Assembly (NCBI GenBank): GCA_009392095.1
Contig: VFHF01000180.1
Location: 1 to 18,512 of the forward strand
DNA length: 18,512 nucleotides
Direction: 5' to 3'
Source: SAR202 cluster bacterium
GTDB taxonomy: Bacteria; Chloroflexota; Dehalococcoidia; Lucifugimonadales; UBA3495
Of this stretch, positions 8,301-14,395 are shown piece by piece (position 1 is the first letter of the stretch; each line of letters begins with the position of its first letter). A program made the position numbers and the translations under genes. The notes under the pieces are model-generated. The model was not told the origin of the DNA and did not search any database. It was given only the letters and a program-made list of their open reading frames with translations.

Positions 8301-8810
8301 CGGGACGGCCTCTGCCTAGCAGACTACCTGCTGCCTCAGAGCAACGGACAGGTCGATTACGTCGGCATGTTCGTCACGTCCATCGGCACTGGAGTCCGGA
8401 AATTAGCCGAGAAATGGATGGCTGAAGGCCAATTCTTGGACTCTCACATCCTCTCAGCGCTGGCCCTAGAGAGCGCCGAGGCGTTCGCCGAACTGCTCCA
8501 TCAACAGATGAGGCAGATGTGGGGTTTTGGTGACTCGGCTGAGACAACCCCGACGGACCTGTTCCGCACCCAGTACCGGGGCAAGCGGTTCTCATTCGGA
8601 TATCCGGCATGCCCCCGCCTGGAGGACCAAGAACAACTATTCCGGCTGTTGGATGTGTCGGCCAACCTGCACGTCGAATTGACCGAAGGGTACATGATGG
8701 ATCCGGAGTCCTCGGTGTCGGCTTTGGTCTTCCACCACCCGGACGCCAAGTACTTCAACCTCAGCGAAACGGACATCGAGCGGCTGGAACAAGAGATTTT
8801 CCAGCGTTAG
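5304..8810 (+). CDS. metH: Cobalamin-dependent methionine synthase MetH
   Basis: Transfers the methyl group of 5-methyl-THF to homocysteine through bound cobalamin, giving methionine and THF. At 1168 aa all modules are present, slightly shorter than the 1227-aa E. coli enzyme. The homocysteine-binding barrel (about 1-320) has zinc ligands Cys231, Cys294 and Cys295 (GGCCGT). The pterin-binding barrel starts near 340 (VGERTNVLG). A cap domain is followed by the B12 domain with DVHDIGKN at 728-735; His730 is the lower axial ligand, with Ser775 and Ser781 at the cofactor. The AdoMet reactivation domain (about 880-1168) carries GYPACP at 1099-1104. No Shine-Dalgarno is visible before the ATG, but the N-terminus (LLVIDGAMGT) fits the family. 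fhs follows on the same strand. Confidence 0.98.
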   Translation: MTTNSRPDELKSALSNRLLVIDGAMGTAIQNRDLGPDDFGGAEYEGCNEYLIITRPDVIEDIHRSYLEAGADIIETDTFGSTPVVLAEYDLAHEARRLNRDAAALARRVAEEYSTPDKPRFVAGSMGPTTKTISVTGGITFEELAADYHTQAAGLIEGGVDLLLLETSQDTINVKAGLEGIDRAFAELGREVPVAVQGTVEPMGTLLAGQDVEAFYTSLSHRDLLWIGLNCATGPSFMTDHIRSLAALSKFPVACVPNAGMPDEDGNYNETPEIMAETVGRFVESGWVNLIGGCCGTVPKHVELLVETAAGKPVRPGIESYETRVSGIDVLLIDDDVRPAIVGERTNVLGSRRFRRLIKEGSFEEAAEIGRRQVRNGAHILDVCLQDPDRDEAADVAQFLDLVTKKVKAPIMIDSTDSAVIELALKRLQGKSIINSINLEDGEERFQAVVPLARRFGAALVVGCIDDDKEQAQAVTKERKVEVAVRSAKLLTEKYGIPIEDIIFDPLVFPVGTGDANYVGSGAETVEGVRLIKEALPGAKTILGISNVSFGLPAAGREVLNSVFLYHCVQAGLDMAIVNSEGMERYASIPEEERKLAENLIWYSGDDPVAAFADHFREKPPKASSEDRMNLPLDERLALCIIEGSKEGLAEDLDEALTGRTPLEIINGPLMDGMAEVGRQFNANQLIVAEVLQSAESMKFSVSHLEPHMEQTESAVKGKVVLATVKGDVHDIGKNLVEIIMGNNGYKIINLGIKVPPQDLIEAYKEHQPDMIGLSGLLVKSATMMVETARDFRQAGISCPVLVGGAALSNRFTRLRIAPEYDGMVAYAPDAMTGLALANTIQDADERAKLMASLDEEAETMLAAESVARDNEPEPGEDVPPAQVRHDFEIPNPPDLRLHVLNDHPLEEIFPYINPQMLYVRHLGYKGRFADDLEAGEHAAVELHDSVRRVEDLMLAQEDIKANAILKFFPSNSDGRRIMVYGPDGRNISEEFYLGRQSQRDGLCLADYLLPQSNGQVDYVGMFVTSIGTGVRKLAEKWMAEGQFLDSHILSALALESAEAFAELLHQQMRQMWGFGDSAETTPTDLFRTQYRGKRFSFGYPACPRLEDQEQLFRLLDVSANLHVELTEGYMMDPESSVSALVFHHPDAKYFNLSETDIERLEQEIFQR

Positions 8811-8832
8811 CCGGCCACTCACCGTCCCAGAG

Positions 8833-8870
8833 TTGGCGGCCCCCTCTACCTGCGACATATAGTCCATATG
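8833..8870 (+). promoter_or_regulatory. Weak promoter and small inverted repeat in the metH-fhs gap
   Basis: TATAGT (8858-8863, five of six -10 bases) follows TTGGCG (8833-8838, four of six) with a long 19-bp spacer. The -10 overlaps CATAT-N5-ATATG (8856-8870), a 5-bp-arm inverted repeat. It could give fhs its own promoter within the 112-bp gap, but the match is modest. Confidence 0.25.
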
Positions 8871-8922
8871 CCCTGGTCGTTCCGCCGGGCACATCTGCTG
8901 AAACCTACCAACTGGAGACGAT

Positions 8923-10554
8923 GTGGAGCCAATAACAAAGATCGCGGACGGACTGGGTCTGGACCCGGATCACCTGATTCCCTACGGCCGGTACAAGGCC
9001 AAGATTTCCCTGGATGCCCTGAAGGACCCAGCCGATTATATGGGCAAGCTGGTAGTCGTTACTGGCATCACACCAACCCCGGCCGGCGAGGGAAAGACGA
9101 CCACGGCTATCGGCCTCGCTCAGGGCTTAGGGCGTCTGGGCCACAAAGTCTCGGTCAACCTCAGAGAGCCGACTTTGGGACCCATATTTGGCATCAAAGG
9201 TGGTGGCACCGGCGGCGGCATGGCCCGGGTAGTCCCCGAAGACGAGATAAACATCCACTTCACCGGCGATGCCCACGCCGTTGGCTCGGCCCACAACCTC
9301 CTGGCGGCGTTGGTTGAGAACGCTGTGTTCAGGGGTTCCGTTCCGGGACTGGACGCTAACGGACTGATGTGGAACCGCGTGACCGACGCCTCCGACCGGG
9401 GCCTGCGCCAGGTGGTTTCCGGGGTCGGTGGCTCAGGATACGGCCCCTTGAGGGAGGCAAGGTTCGATATCGTGTCCGCCTCTGAGATAATGGCCATCCT
9501 GGCCTTGGCAGACGGCCCGGAAGACCTGCGGGCACGGTTGTCCCGAATAGTGGTCGGCGAGACCTCGGAAGGTGAGCCGGTGACCGTAGATCAGTTGGGG
9601 GTTGTTGGGTCGTTAATGACCTTGCTTCATCAAACGGTGATGCCCAACCTGGTCCAGACCATGGAGGGCCAGCCGTCCATCATCCACGCTGGCCCTTTCG
9701 GCAACATCGCCCATGGCTGCAGCTCGATCATCGCCGACAAGATGGCTTTGAGCTACGCCGACTACGTGATTACCGAGGCCGGGTTCGCCTCCGACCTGGG
9801 TTTCGAGAAATTCATGCACATCAAAACACGTCAGAGCGGCCTGCTGCCCAGCGCTGCGGTCCTAGTGGCCTCCGCCCGCGCCCTGAAATGGCATGGCGGA
9901 GTTCGTCGCCGCGACCTTGGCAACCCCGACCCGGATGCCGTGGTATCCGGAGGAGAAAACCTGATCCACCACGTGGGAATAGTGAAGGGATTCGGACTTC
10001 CTTGCATCGTGGCCATCAATCGGTTCGCCAGCGACAGCCCAGAAGAATTGGCGGCGGTTAAAAAGATTGCCATGGACGCCGGAGCCACCGCGGCGGTGGA
10101 ATGTGACGGCTTTGCCCAGGGCGGGGCCGGCGGGGAAGACCTGGCCCAGGCCTTGGTCGACGCGGCCCAAGGTGACCCCCAGATAACCTACGCTTATCCT
10201 GCTGATGCCTCGGCCGAGGACAAGGTCTTGGCGTTGGCCCAAAAGATCTACAATGCTGCCGATGTGAGCTGGTCGCCAGAGGCCCGCCGCCGCTTGCGTT
10301 ACTTCGAGTCCAAAGGCTGGGGCGGCCTGCCCATCTGCATGGCCAAAACCCACCTGTCGATCTCCCACGACCAGAGCCTGAAGGGGCGGCCTGGCGGGTA
10401 CACCTTCCCGATAACCGACATCAGAGCCTCGGTTGGCGCGGGTTTCTTGTACGCTCTGGCGGGCCGCATTGAGACCCTTCCCGGCCTGCCTTCCCGCCCT
10501 AGGGCATTGGATATGGACGTAACACCCGAAGGCGAAGTCTTGGGGCTGAGCTAG
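8923..10554 (+). CDS. fhs: Formate-tetrahydrofolate ligase
   Basis: ATP-dependent ligation of formate to THF giving 10-formyl-THF, the entry point of formate into the folate C1 pool. The ATP loop PTPAGEGKTTT is at residues 51-61, followed by the family blocks EPTLGPIFGIKGGGTGGG and INIHFTGDAHAVGSAHNLLAA. The product is 543 aa, close to the usual 550-560. The start is GTG 8923 with GGAGA just upstream (8914-8918). An out-of-frame ATG begins two bases earlier (8921) and reads only four codons to TAA, so GTG is the real start. metH lies upstream on the same strand, so the pair joins formate activation with folate-dependent methyl transfer. A racemase-like gene follows after 46 bp. I am confident of the assignment. 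Confidence 0.97.
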   Translation: MEPITKIADGLGLDPDHLIPYGRYKAKISLDALKDPADYMGKLVVVTGITPTPAGEGKTTTAIGLAQGLGRLGHKVSVNLREPTLGPIFGIKGGGTGGGMARVVPEDEINIHFTGDAHAVGSAHNLLAALVENAVFRGSVPGLDANGLMWNRVTDASDRGLRQVVSGVGGSGYGPLREARFDIVSASEIMAILALADGPEDLRARLSRIVVGETSEGEPVTVDQLGVVGSLMTLLHQTVMPNLVQTMEGQPSIIHAGPFGNIAHGCSSIIADKMALSYADYVITEAGFASDLGFEKFMHIKTRQSGLLPSAAVLVASARALKWHGGVRRRDLGNPDPDAVVSGGENLIHHVGIVKGFGLPCIVAINRFASDSPEELAAVKKIAMDAGATAAVECDGFAQGGAGGEDLAQALVDAAQGDPQITYAYPADASAEDKVLALAQKIYNAADVSWSPEARRRLRYFESKGWGGLPICMAKTHLSISHDQSLKGRPGGYTFPITDIRASVGAGFLYALAGRIETLPGLPSRPRALDMDVTPEGEVLGLS

Positions 10555-10563
10555 CTGACTGTC
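10551..10563. repeat. Possible diverged gene-end repeat at the fhs stop
   Basis: The fhs stop TAG lies in CTAGCTGACTGTC, related to but not matching the CTGTCAGCT core (reverse complement AGCTGACAG) found at other gene ends. Support is weak on its own; it is listed because of its position exactly at a 3' end. Confidence 0.2.
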
Positions 10564-10600
10564 GATAACTGATGAGCCCAAAATGCAAAAAGGTAAGCCC

Positions 10601-11245
10601 ATGCGCGTAACCATGATCCATGCCATCGCCGAGTCCATCCCGCCGGTGCGGTTGGCCTTCGCCGATGAATTCCCAGAGGCCGAAATCATCAACGTCTTGG
10701 ACGAGACACTACTAATCGATTTCGACGATCAGCTCACGCCGCAATTGCGGCAGCGGATGGGCAATTTGATCGGCTACTGCCGCGACAACCAGGCCGACGC
10801 CATCGCTCTGGCCTGCTCGGTCTACGCGCCAGTGGTCGACACGGCCAAAGACCTAATTGATGTCCCCCTGGTGTCCTCTTACGGTCCGGTGATGGCTGAT
10901 GCGGTGGCGGCCGGTCGCAGAGTCGGTCTGATCGCATCTGTTCTGGCCACCATGCGCGACTCGGAGTACTACCTTAAATTGGCGGCGGAGGAAGCAGGGA
11001 CTGTCGTTGAACCGCGGTTATGTTTGGCCGAGGACCTGATTCCGGTGATGCGGTCCGAGGGCCAGGCGGGCCTGGAACGCCATCTGGAGCGAGAGGTCTT
11101 GAACCTGGCCCCTGACGTCGATGTGGTGCTGCTTACTCAGTTCTCTTTCGCGGCGGCCCTTGCCCATCTGCAAAAAGTATCACCGGTGCCCGTGCTCTCT
11201 GCCCCTCACAGCAGCGCCCGCGCGCTGAAACGGTTGTTGAGTTAG
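10601..11245 (+). CDS. Asp/Glu/hydantoin racemase superfamily protein, single catalytic Cys
   Basis: Member of the Asp/Glu/hydantoin racemase fold (two-domain cofactor-independent racemases and isomerases). I use ATG 10601 (214 aa) because AAAAAGG (10587-10593) sits seven bases before it and MRVTMIHA matches family N-termini; an ATG 18 bases earlier has no ribosome site. The N-terminal catalytic Cys is Cys72 in ALACSVYAP. The C-terminal Cys of true two-base racemases (LGCTH) is replaced by LLTQF around Thr179-Gln180. Proteins with one Cys in this fold include decarboxylases and isomerases, so a plain amino-acid racemase is doubtful. It lies 46 bp after fhs and before a hairpin, so it may end that transcript. 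Substrate is unknown. Confidence 0.8.
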   Translation: MRVTMIHAIAESIPPVRLAFADEFPEAEIINVLDETLLIDFDDQLTPQLRQRMGNLIGYCRDNQADAIALACSVYAPVVDTAKDLIDVPLVSSYGPVMADAVAAGRRVGLIASVLATMRDSEYYLKLAAEEAGTVVEPRLCLAEDLIPVMRSEGQAGLERHLEREVLNLAPDVDVVLLTQFSFAAALAHLQKVSPVPVLSAPHSSARALKRLLS

Positions 11246-11292
11246 TTTCTCTCCCCTCGATAACATAAACCTTGGCGAAGAGCGGAAATCCC

Positions 11293-11321
11293 CCAACCCC
11301 CTTTTCGAAAGGGGGGCTTTT
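11293..11321 (+). repeat. Dispersed C-rich/G-rich hairpin repeat, copy B
   Basis: The element reads CCCCC, AA, CCCCC, TTTT, CG, AAA, GGGGGG, CTTTT. Copy A on the minus strand at 42-82 has the same order and near-identical runs, and a decayed version appears at 12309-12338. All three are on the coding strand, downstream of a gene end. This indicates a dispersed family rather than a private terminator. Confidence 0.6.
11297..11320 (+). terminator. Rho-independent-like terminator after the racemase gene
   Basis: CCCCCTTT (11297-11304) and AAAGGGGG (11308-11315) form a perfect 8-bp stem with a 3-nt loop, followed by GCTTTT. It is about 50 nt after the stop at 11245 and would end the metH-fhs-racemase run. 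The T tract is short, so efficiency is uncertain. The hairpin is the core of repeat copy B. Confidence 0.5.
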
Positions 11322-11347
11322 AAGCCGCCTTCACCCTTTTTTCCCTA

Positions 11348-11376
11348 TTGCAGCCTGCGCCCACCGGTACTATTAT
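11348..11376 (+). promoter_or_regulatory. Candidate promoter for the alpha/beta hydrolase gene
   Basis: TTGCAG (11348-11353), a 17-bp spacer and TATTAT (11371-11376, five of six -10 bases). Transcription would start near 11383, leaving a 28-nt leader containing AGGAG (11399-11403) seven bases before the ATG. The -35 is weak (three of six), but geometry and position are good. Confidence 0.4.
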
Positions 11377-11410
11377 GCCCACAATTCGATTCAGCCCCAG
11401 GAGATGCGCC

Positions 11411-12304
11411 ATGCCCCCCAGCAAAGAACTCGACACCGTACTTGAGATGATCCGGGTCCGGTCCGCAGAGGTCCGAAAGACCACCGACGATGATAGATTG
11501 TCTTATGAGCGAATCATGTCGGTCCTTCCAATGGATGACGACATCGAGACCGAACGGGTCGGCGTCAACGGAGTGCCCGCTGAATGGATCTGGGCGCCCG
11601 AGTCCGAAGACAGCCGGGTGATCCTATACCTCCATGGTGGCGGTTATCTGTTCGGCTCAGCCCGTACGCACCGGGTGATGCTGGCCCACATGGCCAGAGC
11701 GGCCAAAGCACGCGTCCTGGCGTTGGACTACCGTCTGGCGCCGGAGTTACCCTTCCCAGCTCCGGTGGAGGACTCAGTGTCCGCCTACCAGTGGCTGCTG
11801 GCCCAGGGCATCGCCCCAGAAAAGATGGCCTTCGGCGGCGACTCGGCCGGCGGCGGCTTGGTTGTCGCAGCGCTAGTGGCCCTGCGCAGTGTGGGAGAAC
11901 CCATGCCGGCCGCCGGGGTCTGCATATCGGCTTGGGCTGACATGGAATCCACCGGGAAATCCATGACCACCAATGCAGAGGCTGACCCTTCAGTGTCCAA
12001 AGAACGGTTGCTCAAGATCGCCAAGGTCTACTTGAACGGGAAAGACCCTAAGGCCCCATTGGCGTCCCCCGTCCATGCGGATCTCACCGGGCTCCCTCCT
12101 CTGCTGCTCCAGGTGGGCGGCATCGAGGTCCTGTTGGACGACTCCACGTTGCTGAAATCCCGAGCCAAAGCCGCGGGCGTGCCGGTGGAGATGGAGGTGT
12201 GGGATGACATGCCCCACGTTTGGCATCACTACGCGCCCATCTTGCCCGAAGCCCGCAAGGCCATCGGCCGCATCGGGGAATTTGTGCTGCAACACACGGG
12301 ATAG
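11411..12304 (+). CDS. Alpha/beta hydrolase, HSL (hormone-sensitive lipase) family esterase
   Basis: Probable carboxylester hydrolase. ATG 11411 (297 aa) is chosen because AGGAG lies seven bases upstream; the frame is open to a TTG at 11348, which falls in the putative -35. The oxyanion motif HGGG is at 75-78. The nucleophile elbow GDSAG gives Ser145, and His269 in DMPHVWHHY is the catalytic base. The acid position, Asp in the canonical GxDxLxD, reads GIEVLLDD here, so Glu239 would be the acid, a variant common in one HSL branch. No signal peptide or membrane segment is seen, so it is cytoplasmic. A NIPSNAP gene follows on the same strand after 74 bp, suggesting a shared transcript. The substrate cannot be deduced. 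Confidence 0.9.
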   Translation: MPPSKELDTVLEMIRVRSAEVRKTTDDDRLSYERIMSVLPMDDDIETERVGVNGVPAEWIWAPESEDSRVILYLHGGGYLFGSARTHRVMLAHMARAAKARVLALDYRLAPELPFPAPVEDSVSAYQWLLAQGIAPEKMAFGGDSAGGGLVVAALVALRSVGEPMPAAGVCISAWADMESTGKSMTTNAEADPSVSKERLLKIAKVYLNGKDPKAPLASPVHADLTGLPPLLLQVGGIEVLLDDSTLLKSRAKAAGVPVEMEVWDDMPHVWHHYAPILPEARKAIGRIGEFVLQHTG

Positions 12305-12308
12305 GGGC

Positions 12309-12338
12309 GAAATTCCACCTTCCCCCTTACGAAAATGG
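12309..12338 (+). repeat. Probable decayed copy C of the hairpin repeat
   Basis: Just after the hydrolase stop the sequence reads GAAAT, TCC-A-CC, TT, CCCCC, TT, ACGAAA, ATGG. Allowing small gaps it follows copy B (11285-11316) through the first C run, the second C run and the CGAAA centre, but the G arm is broken, so no stem remains. It lies on the same strand and in the same position relative to a gene end as the other two copies. Confidence 0.35.
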
Positions 12339-12378
12339 CGACCAATTGGGCAACGAGATGGAAAAATTAGGAGAGACG

Positions 12379-13071
12379 ATGATTTACGATTACCGAATGT
12401 ATACATTGAAGCCGGGGGCTACCGCCGATTACAGGGCCGGCGTCAAAGAGATCGGTCTGCCCATCCGTCAGCGTCACGGAGTAACACTGGCTGGGTGGTA
12501 CTGGAGCGAGGTTGGGGCGTTGAATCAGGTGGTCCACATCTGGGGCTACGACGACATCAAACACATGGAAGAGGCCAAACACGCCTTCCATACCGACCCT
12601 GAATGGACCGGGAAGTACGTCCCCAGGGCCCAGCCGCTGGTCGAATCCCAGAAGACCTGGACGATGAACTCATCGGGCTTCTGTCCCATCTATCCGGCGA
12701 TCGGCGACGTGCCCGCCGATGGCACTCCTGAGTTCATGAAGAAGAACAACATGGTCTTCGATTTCCGGGTCTACACCTTCAAACCCGGCGGAATCCCCGC
12801 CTACATGGCGGCCGCCGGCGAAGTGGCCCTCCCCATACGCGCACGCCACGGTATAAAGTTGGCGGGCTGGTACTACGGTGATGTCGGTGACCTGAACACC
12901 GTGACTCACATCTGGGCCTACGAAGACCTGAAACACTTCAAAGAAGGCAAAGATGCGGTGAATGCCGACCCCGAATGGGCCGGCTCTTACCTCCCTCGTG
13001 TCCGTGGCTTGCTGGTAGCGCAGAACACCTATCTGATGAACACGTCAGAGTTCGGACCGGTGCCGGAGTAA
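12379..13071 (+). CDS. NIPSNAP family protein with two tandem NIPSNAP domains
   Basis: NIPSNAP proteins are ferredoxin-like alpha/beta-barrel-fold proteins whose bacterial roles are mostly unknown; they often neighbour catabolic genes. ATG 12379 (230 aa) is preceded by AGGAGAG (12369-12375). The frame stays open further 5' but overlaps the hydrolase there. The protein is two copies of one domain, about residues 1-104 and 118-229. Both copies share MxxDxRxYTxKPG, LPIRxRHG, LAGWY, HIW, DPEW, YxPR and MNxSxFxP, with about half of aligned residues identical. It is downstream of the esterase, probably co-transcribed, and ends before a strong bidirectional terminator. Function cannot be assigned; small-molecule binding or an unknown catalytic role is possible. 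Confidence 0.92.
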   Translation: MIYDYRMYTLKPGATADYRAGVKEIGLPIRQRHGVTLAGWYWSEVGALNQVVHIWGYDDIKHMEEAKHAFHTDPEWTGKYVPRAQPLVESQKTWTMNSSGFCPIYPAIGDVPADGTPEFMKKNNMVFDFRVYTFKPGGIPAYMAAAGEVALPIRARHGIKLAGWYYGDVGDLNTVTHIWAYEDLKHFKEGKDAVNADPEWAGSYLPRVRGLLVAQNTYLMNTSEFGPVPE

Positions 13072-13074
13072 TAT

Positions 13075-13083
13075 CTGTCAGCT
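13075..13083. repeat. Gene-end repeat core after the NIPSNAP stop
   Basis: CTGTCAGCT lies three bases after the TAA of the NIPSNAP gene. The same nine bases occur at 216-224 and 13230-13238, each within a few bases of a stop codon. Three hits in 18.5 kb are well above chance for a 9-mer. Confidence 0.4.
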
Positions 13084-13149
13084 AACGACTATCGGAGGTC
13101 AGAAACGTCTCGTCTAGGGGATCTCGAGTTATCGGGATGACGAAGGAAA

Positions 13150-13192
13150 AAAGAAAAGGACCCGGCGTCTGTAACGCCGGGTCCTTTTCTTT
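13150..13192. terminator. Bidirectional Rho-independent terminator, 19-bp perfect stem
   Basis: The arms 13150-13168 and 13174-13192 are exact reverse complements (A-rich, then GGACCCGGCGT, mirrored on the right) around a 5-nt loop. An A tract lies on the left and a T tract on the right, so it can terminate on both strands. It sits between convergent genes: NIPSNAP (plus, ends 13071) and the DSD1-like gene (minus, ends 13238). Confidence 0.9.
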
Positions 13193-13227
13193 GCTACCAA
13201 TCAACAAGCCGACTGCTGAACGCTAAT

Positions 13228-13238
13228 AGCTGTCAGCT
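13228..13238. repeat. Gene-end repeat at the stop of the first DSD1-like gene
   Basis: AGCTGTCAGCT (13228-13238) touches the first base of the stop triplet (13238-13240 on the minus strand). It shares the CTGTCAGCT core with the leuD and NIPSNAP 3' ends. As at leuD, the repeat directly abuts or forms the stop region. Confidence 0.4.
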
Positions 13239-14338
13239 TAGTTATGACAACCCCGGGCCTGGATGTCCCAGACGACTTCCACTTTGCCTTTGCGTAGGCC
13301 TATGAAGCGGTCCCAGCGGCTGACCATCGCGTCCTGTTGGGCGGGGATGAGAAGCACTTGGTCGCCGATATTTAGGCTGGCGCCCGCCTCAGTCCTGAAG
13401 ACCGAGTGGTCGCTATCCATGGTTTCCACGGTCACTCCGGGCCGGTCAAAGACGGTCGGCATGCCGGAGATGCTGCTCACGGCGCGGACACCGGCGTCTC
13501 CGATAGCAATGCCGGGCCGGGGCGTGCTGATGATGGTGGTGAGTATCTTCCCCGCGTAATGAAACTCGGTCATGTAGCTGTAGTGGGTCTCCATCATCAG
13601 GTAACTGCCTCCCTGAATCTCAGTGACGCCGGGAATCTCCGCGGCCACATCATAGCTCCAGGTCTCCCCCGTAGATACGATATCCATGGGGATGCCCTGC
13701 CCCTCAATGGCATCCTTGAGGTCAATCACACCTTTGATGGCGCGGTTGGCCTCCACAGCCCGGTCTTCCCTGTCAGGCATGTCGGGGATCGTCTGGTGGC
13801 TCATCACCCCTCGGAATCGCAACCCGGGCAGTGATGCGATCTCCTTGGCCAGGGCCACTCCTTGGTCGATCTCCCGCACCCCGCAACGGCGCAGACCTGT
13901 CTCCAGTTCGATGACCACCCCAATTTCCACCCCCCGGGCCGTCGCCGCCTTGGAGATATCTCTGGCGTTGACTGCTTGTTCGCAGGCCACCAGCAACTCG
14001 GCCTGGTCGGCCAGGGAGCAGAGCCGGTCAATCTTCATCGGCTCCACGATCTCCGACGTGATGAACACGCTGGCGATTCCGCCGTGGACCATGACCTCCG
14101 CCTCGGACACCTTGGCGGCACAGACCCCGCCCACGGTCCCGCCCCGGCGTATCTGCCGGTGGGCGATTGCCGGGGTCTTGTGGTTCTTGGCATGGCCCCG
14201 AAGCTTGGCGGTGGTGCCGGCATACGTGCTGGCAATGACGTCCATATTGTTGTCCAGATCGTCCATGTCAATGATTAGACAGGGAGTGTCCAAGTCTTCA
14301 ATGGGCGTTCCAGGAGTGGGCCGGTAATGCTCGTTCAT
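13238..14338 (-). CDS. DSD1 / D-threonine aldolase-like PLP enzyme (paralogue A)
   Basis: Fold-type III PLP protein of the D-threonine aldolase / D-serine dehydratase group, with an alanine-racemase N-terminal barrel (about 15-250) and a DSD C-terminal domain (about 260-350). It is 366 aa; the ATG has GGAGA about eight bases upstream. The Schiff-base lysine is probably Lys51 in RGHAKNHK (usual RPHAKTHK). In the C-terminal motif the family has PxHCDPTVNxYD, whose His and Cys/Asp bind zinc or manganese. Here it reads PAQQDAMVSRWD, so the His is Gln although the Asp remains. The end (VVWDIQARG) is normal. It follows a second paralogue 57 bp upstream on the same strand. A D-amino-acid or 3-hydroxy-amino-acid lyase role is likely by family, but the missing ligand makes it uncertain. 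Confidence 0.88.
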   Translation of the reverse strand: MNEHYRPTPGTPIEDLDTPCLIIDMDDLDNNMDVIASTYAGTTAKLRGHAKNHKTPAIAHRQIRRGGTVGGVCAAKVSEAEVMVHGGIASVFITSEIVEPMKIDRLCSLADQAELLVACEQAVNARDISKAATARGVEIGVVIELETGLRRCGVREIDQGVALAKEIASLPGLRFRGVMSHQTIPDMPDREDRAVEANRAIKGVIDLKDAIEGQGIPMDIVSTGETWSYDVAAEIPGVTEIQGGSYLMMETHYSYMTEFHYAGKILTTIISTPRPGIAIGDAGVRAVSSISGMPTVFDRPGVTVETMDSDHSVFRTEAGASLNIGDQVLLIPAQQDAMVSRWDRFIGLRKGKVEVVWDIQARGCHN

Positions 14339-14363
14339 TTAAAAATCTCCGATTTTAGCCTCC

Positions 14364-14392
14364 AGCAATCAGGAAGCCGAAAGCTGATTGCT
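14364..14392. repeat. Inverted repeat between the two DSD1-like genes
   Basis: AGCAATCAG (14364-14372) and CTGATTGCT (14384-14392) are perfect 9-bp arms with an 11-nt loop, filling much of the 57-bp gap. CTGATTGCT also occurs at the leuD end (223-231), so this is a member of the gene-end repeat family. It begins three bases past the upstream paralogue's stop and may form a processing or attenuating hairpin between the two genes. Confidence 0.5.
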
Positions 14393-14395
14393 CAT

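Noticed and set aside
9862..10692. 276-codon open frame on the minus strand
   Set aside because: Antisense to fhs and the racemase-like gene, both of which have full family signatures.
12220..12378. 53-residue N-terminal extension of the NIPSNAP protein
   Set aside because: Overlaps the hydrolase gene and encodes no conserved sequence; AGGAGAG precedes ATG 12379, where the domain begins.
13686..14327. 213-codon open frame on the plus strand
   Set aside because: Antisense shadow of DSD1 paralogue A; no family resemblance.
13075..14392. CRISPR-like array from the recurring short repeats
   Set aside because: Repeats are 9-17 bp, irregularly spaced by kilobases and tied to gene ends; no spacers or cas genes.
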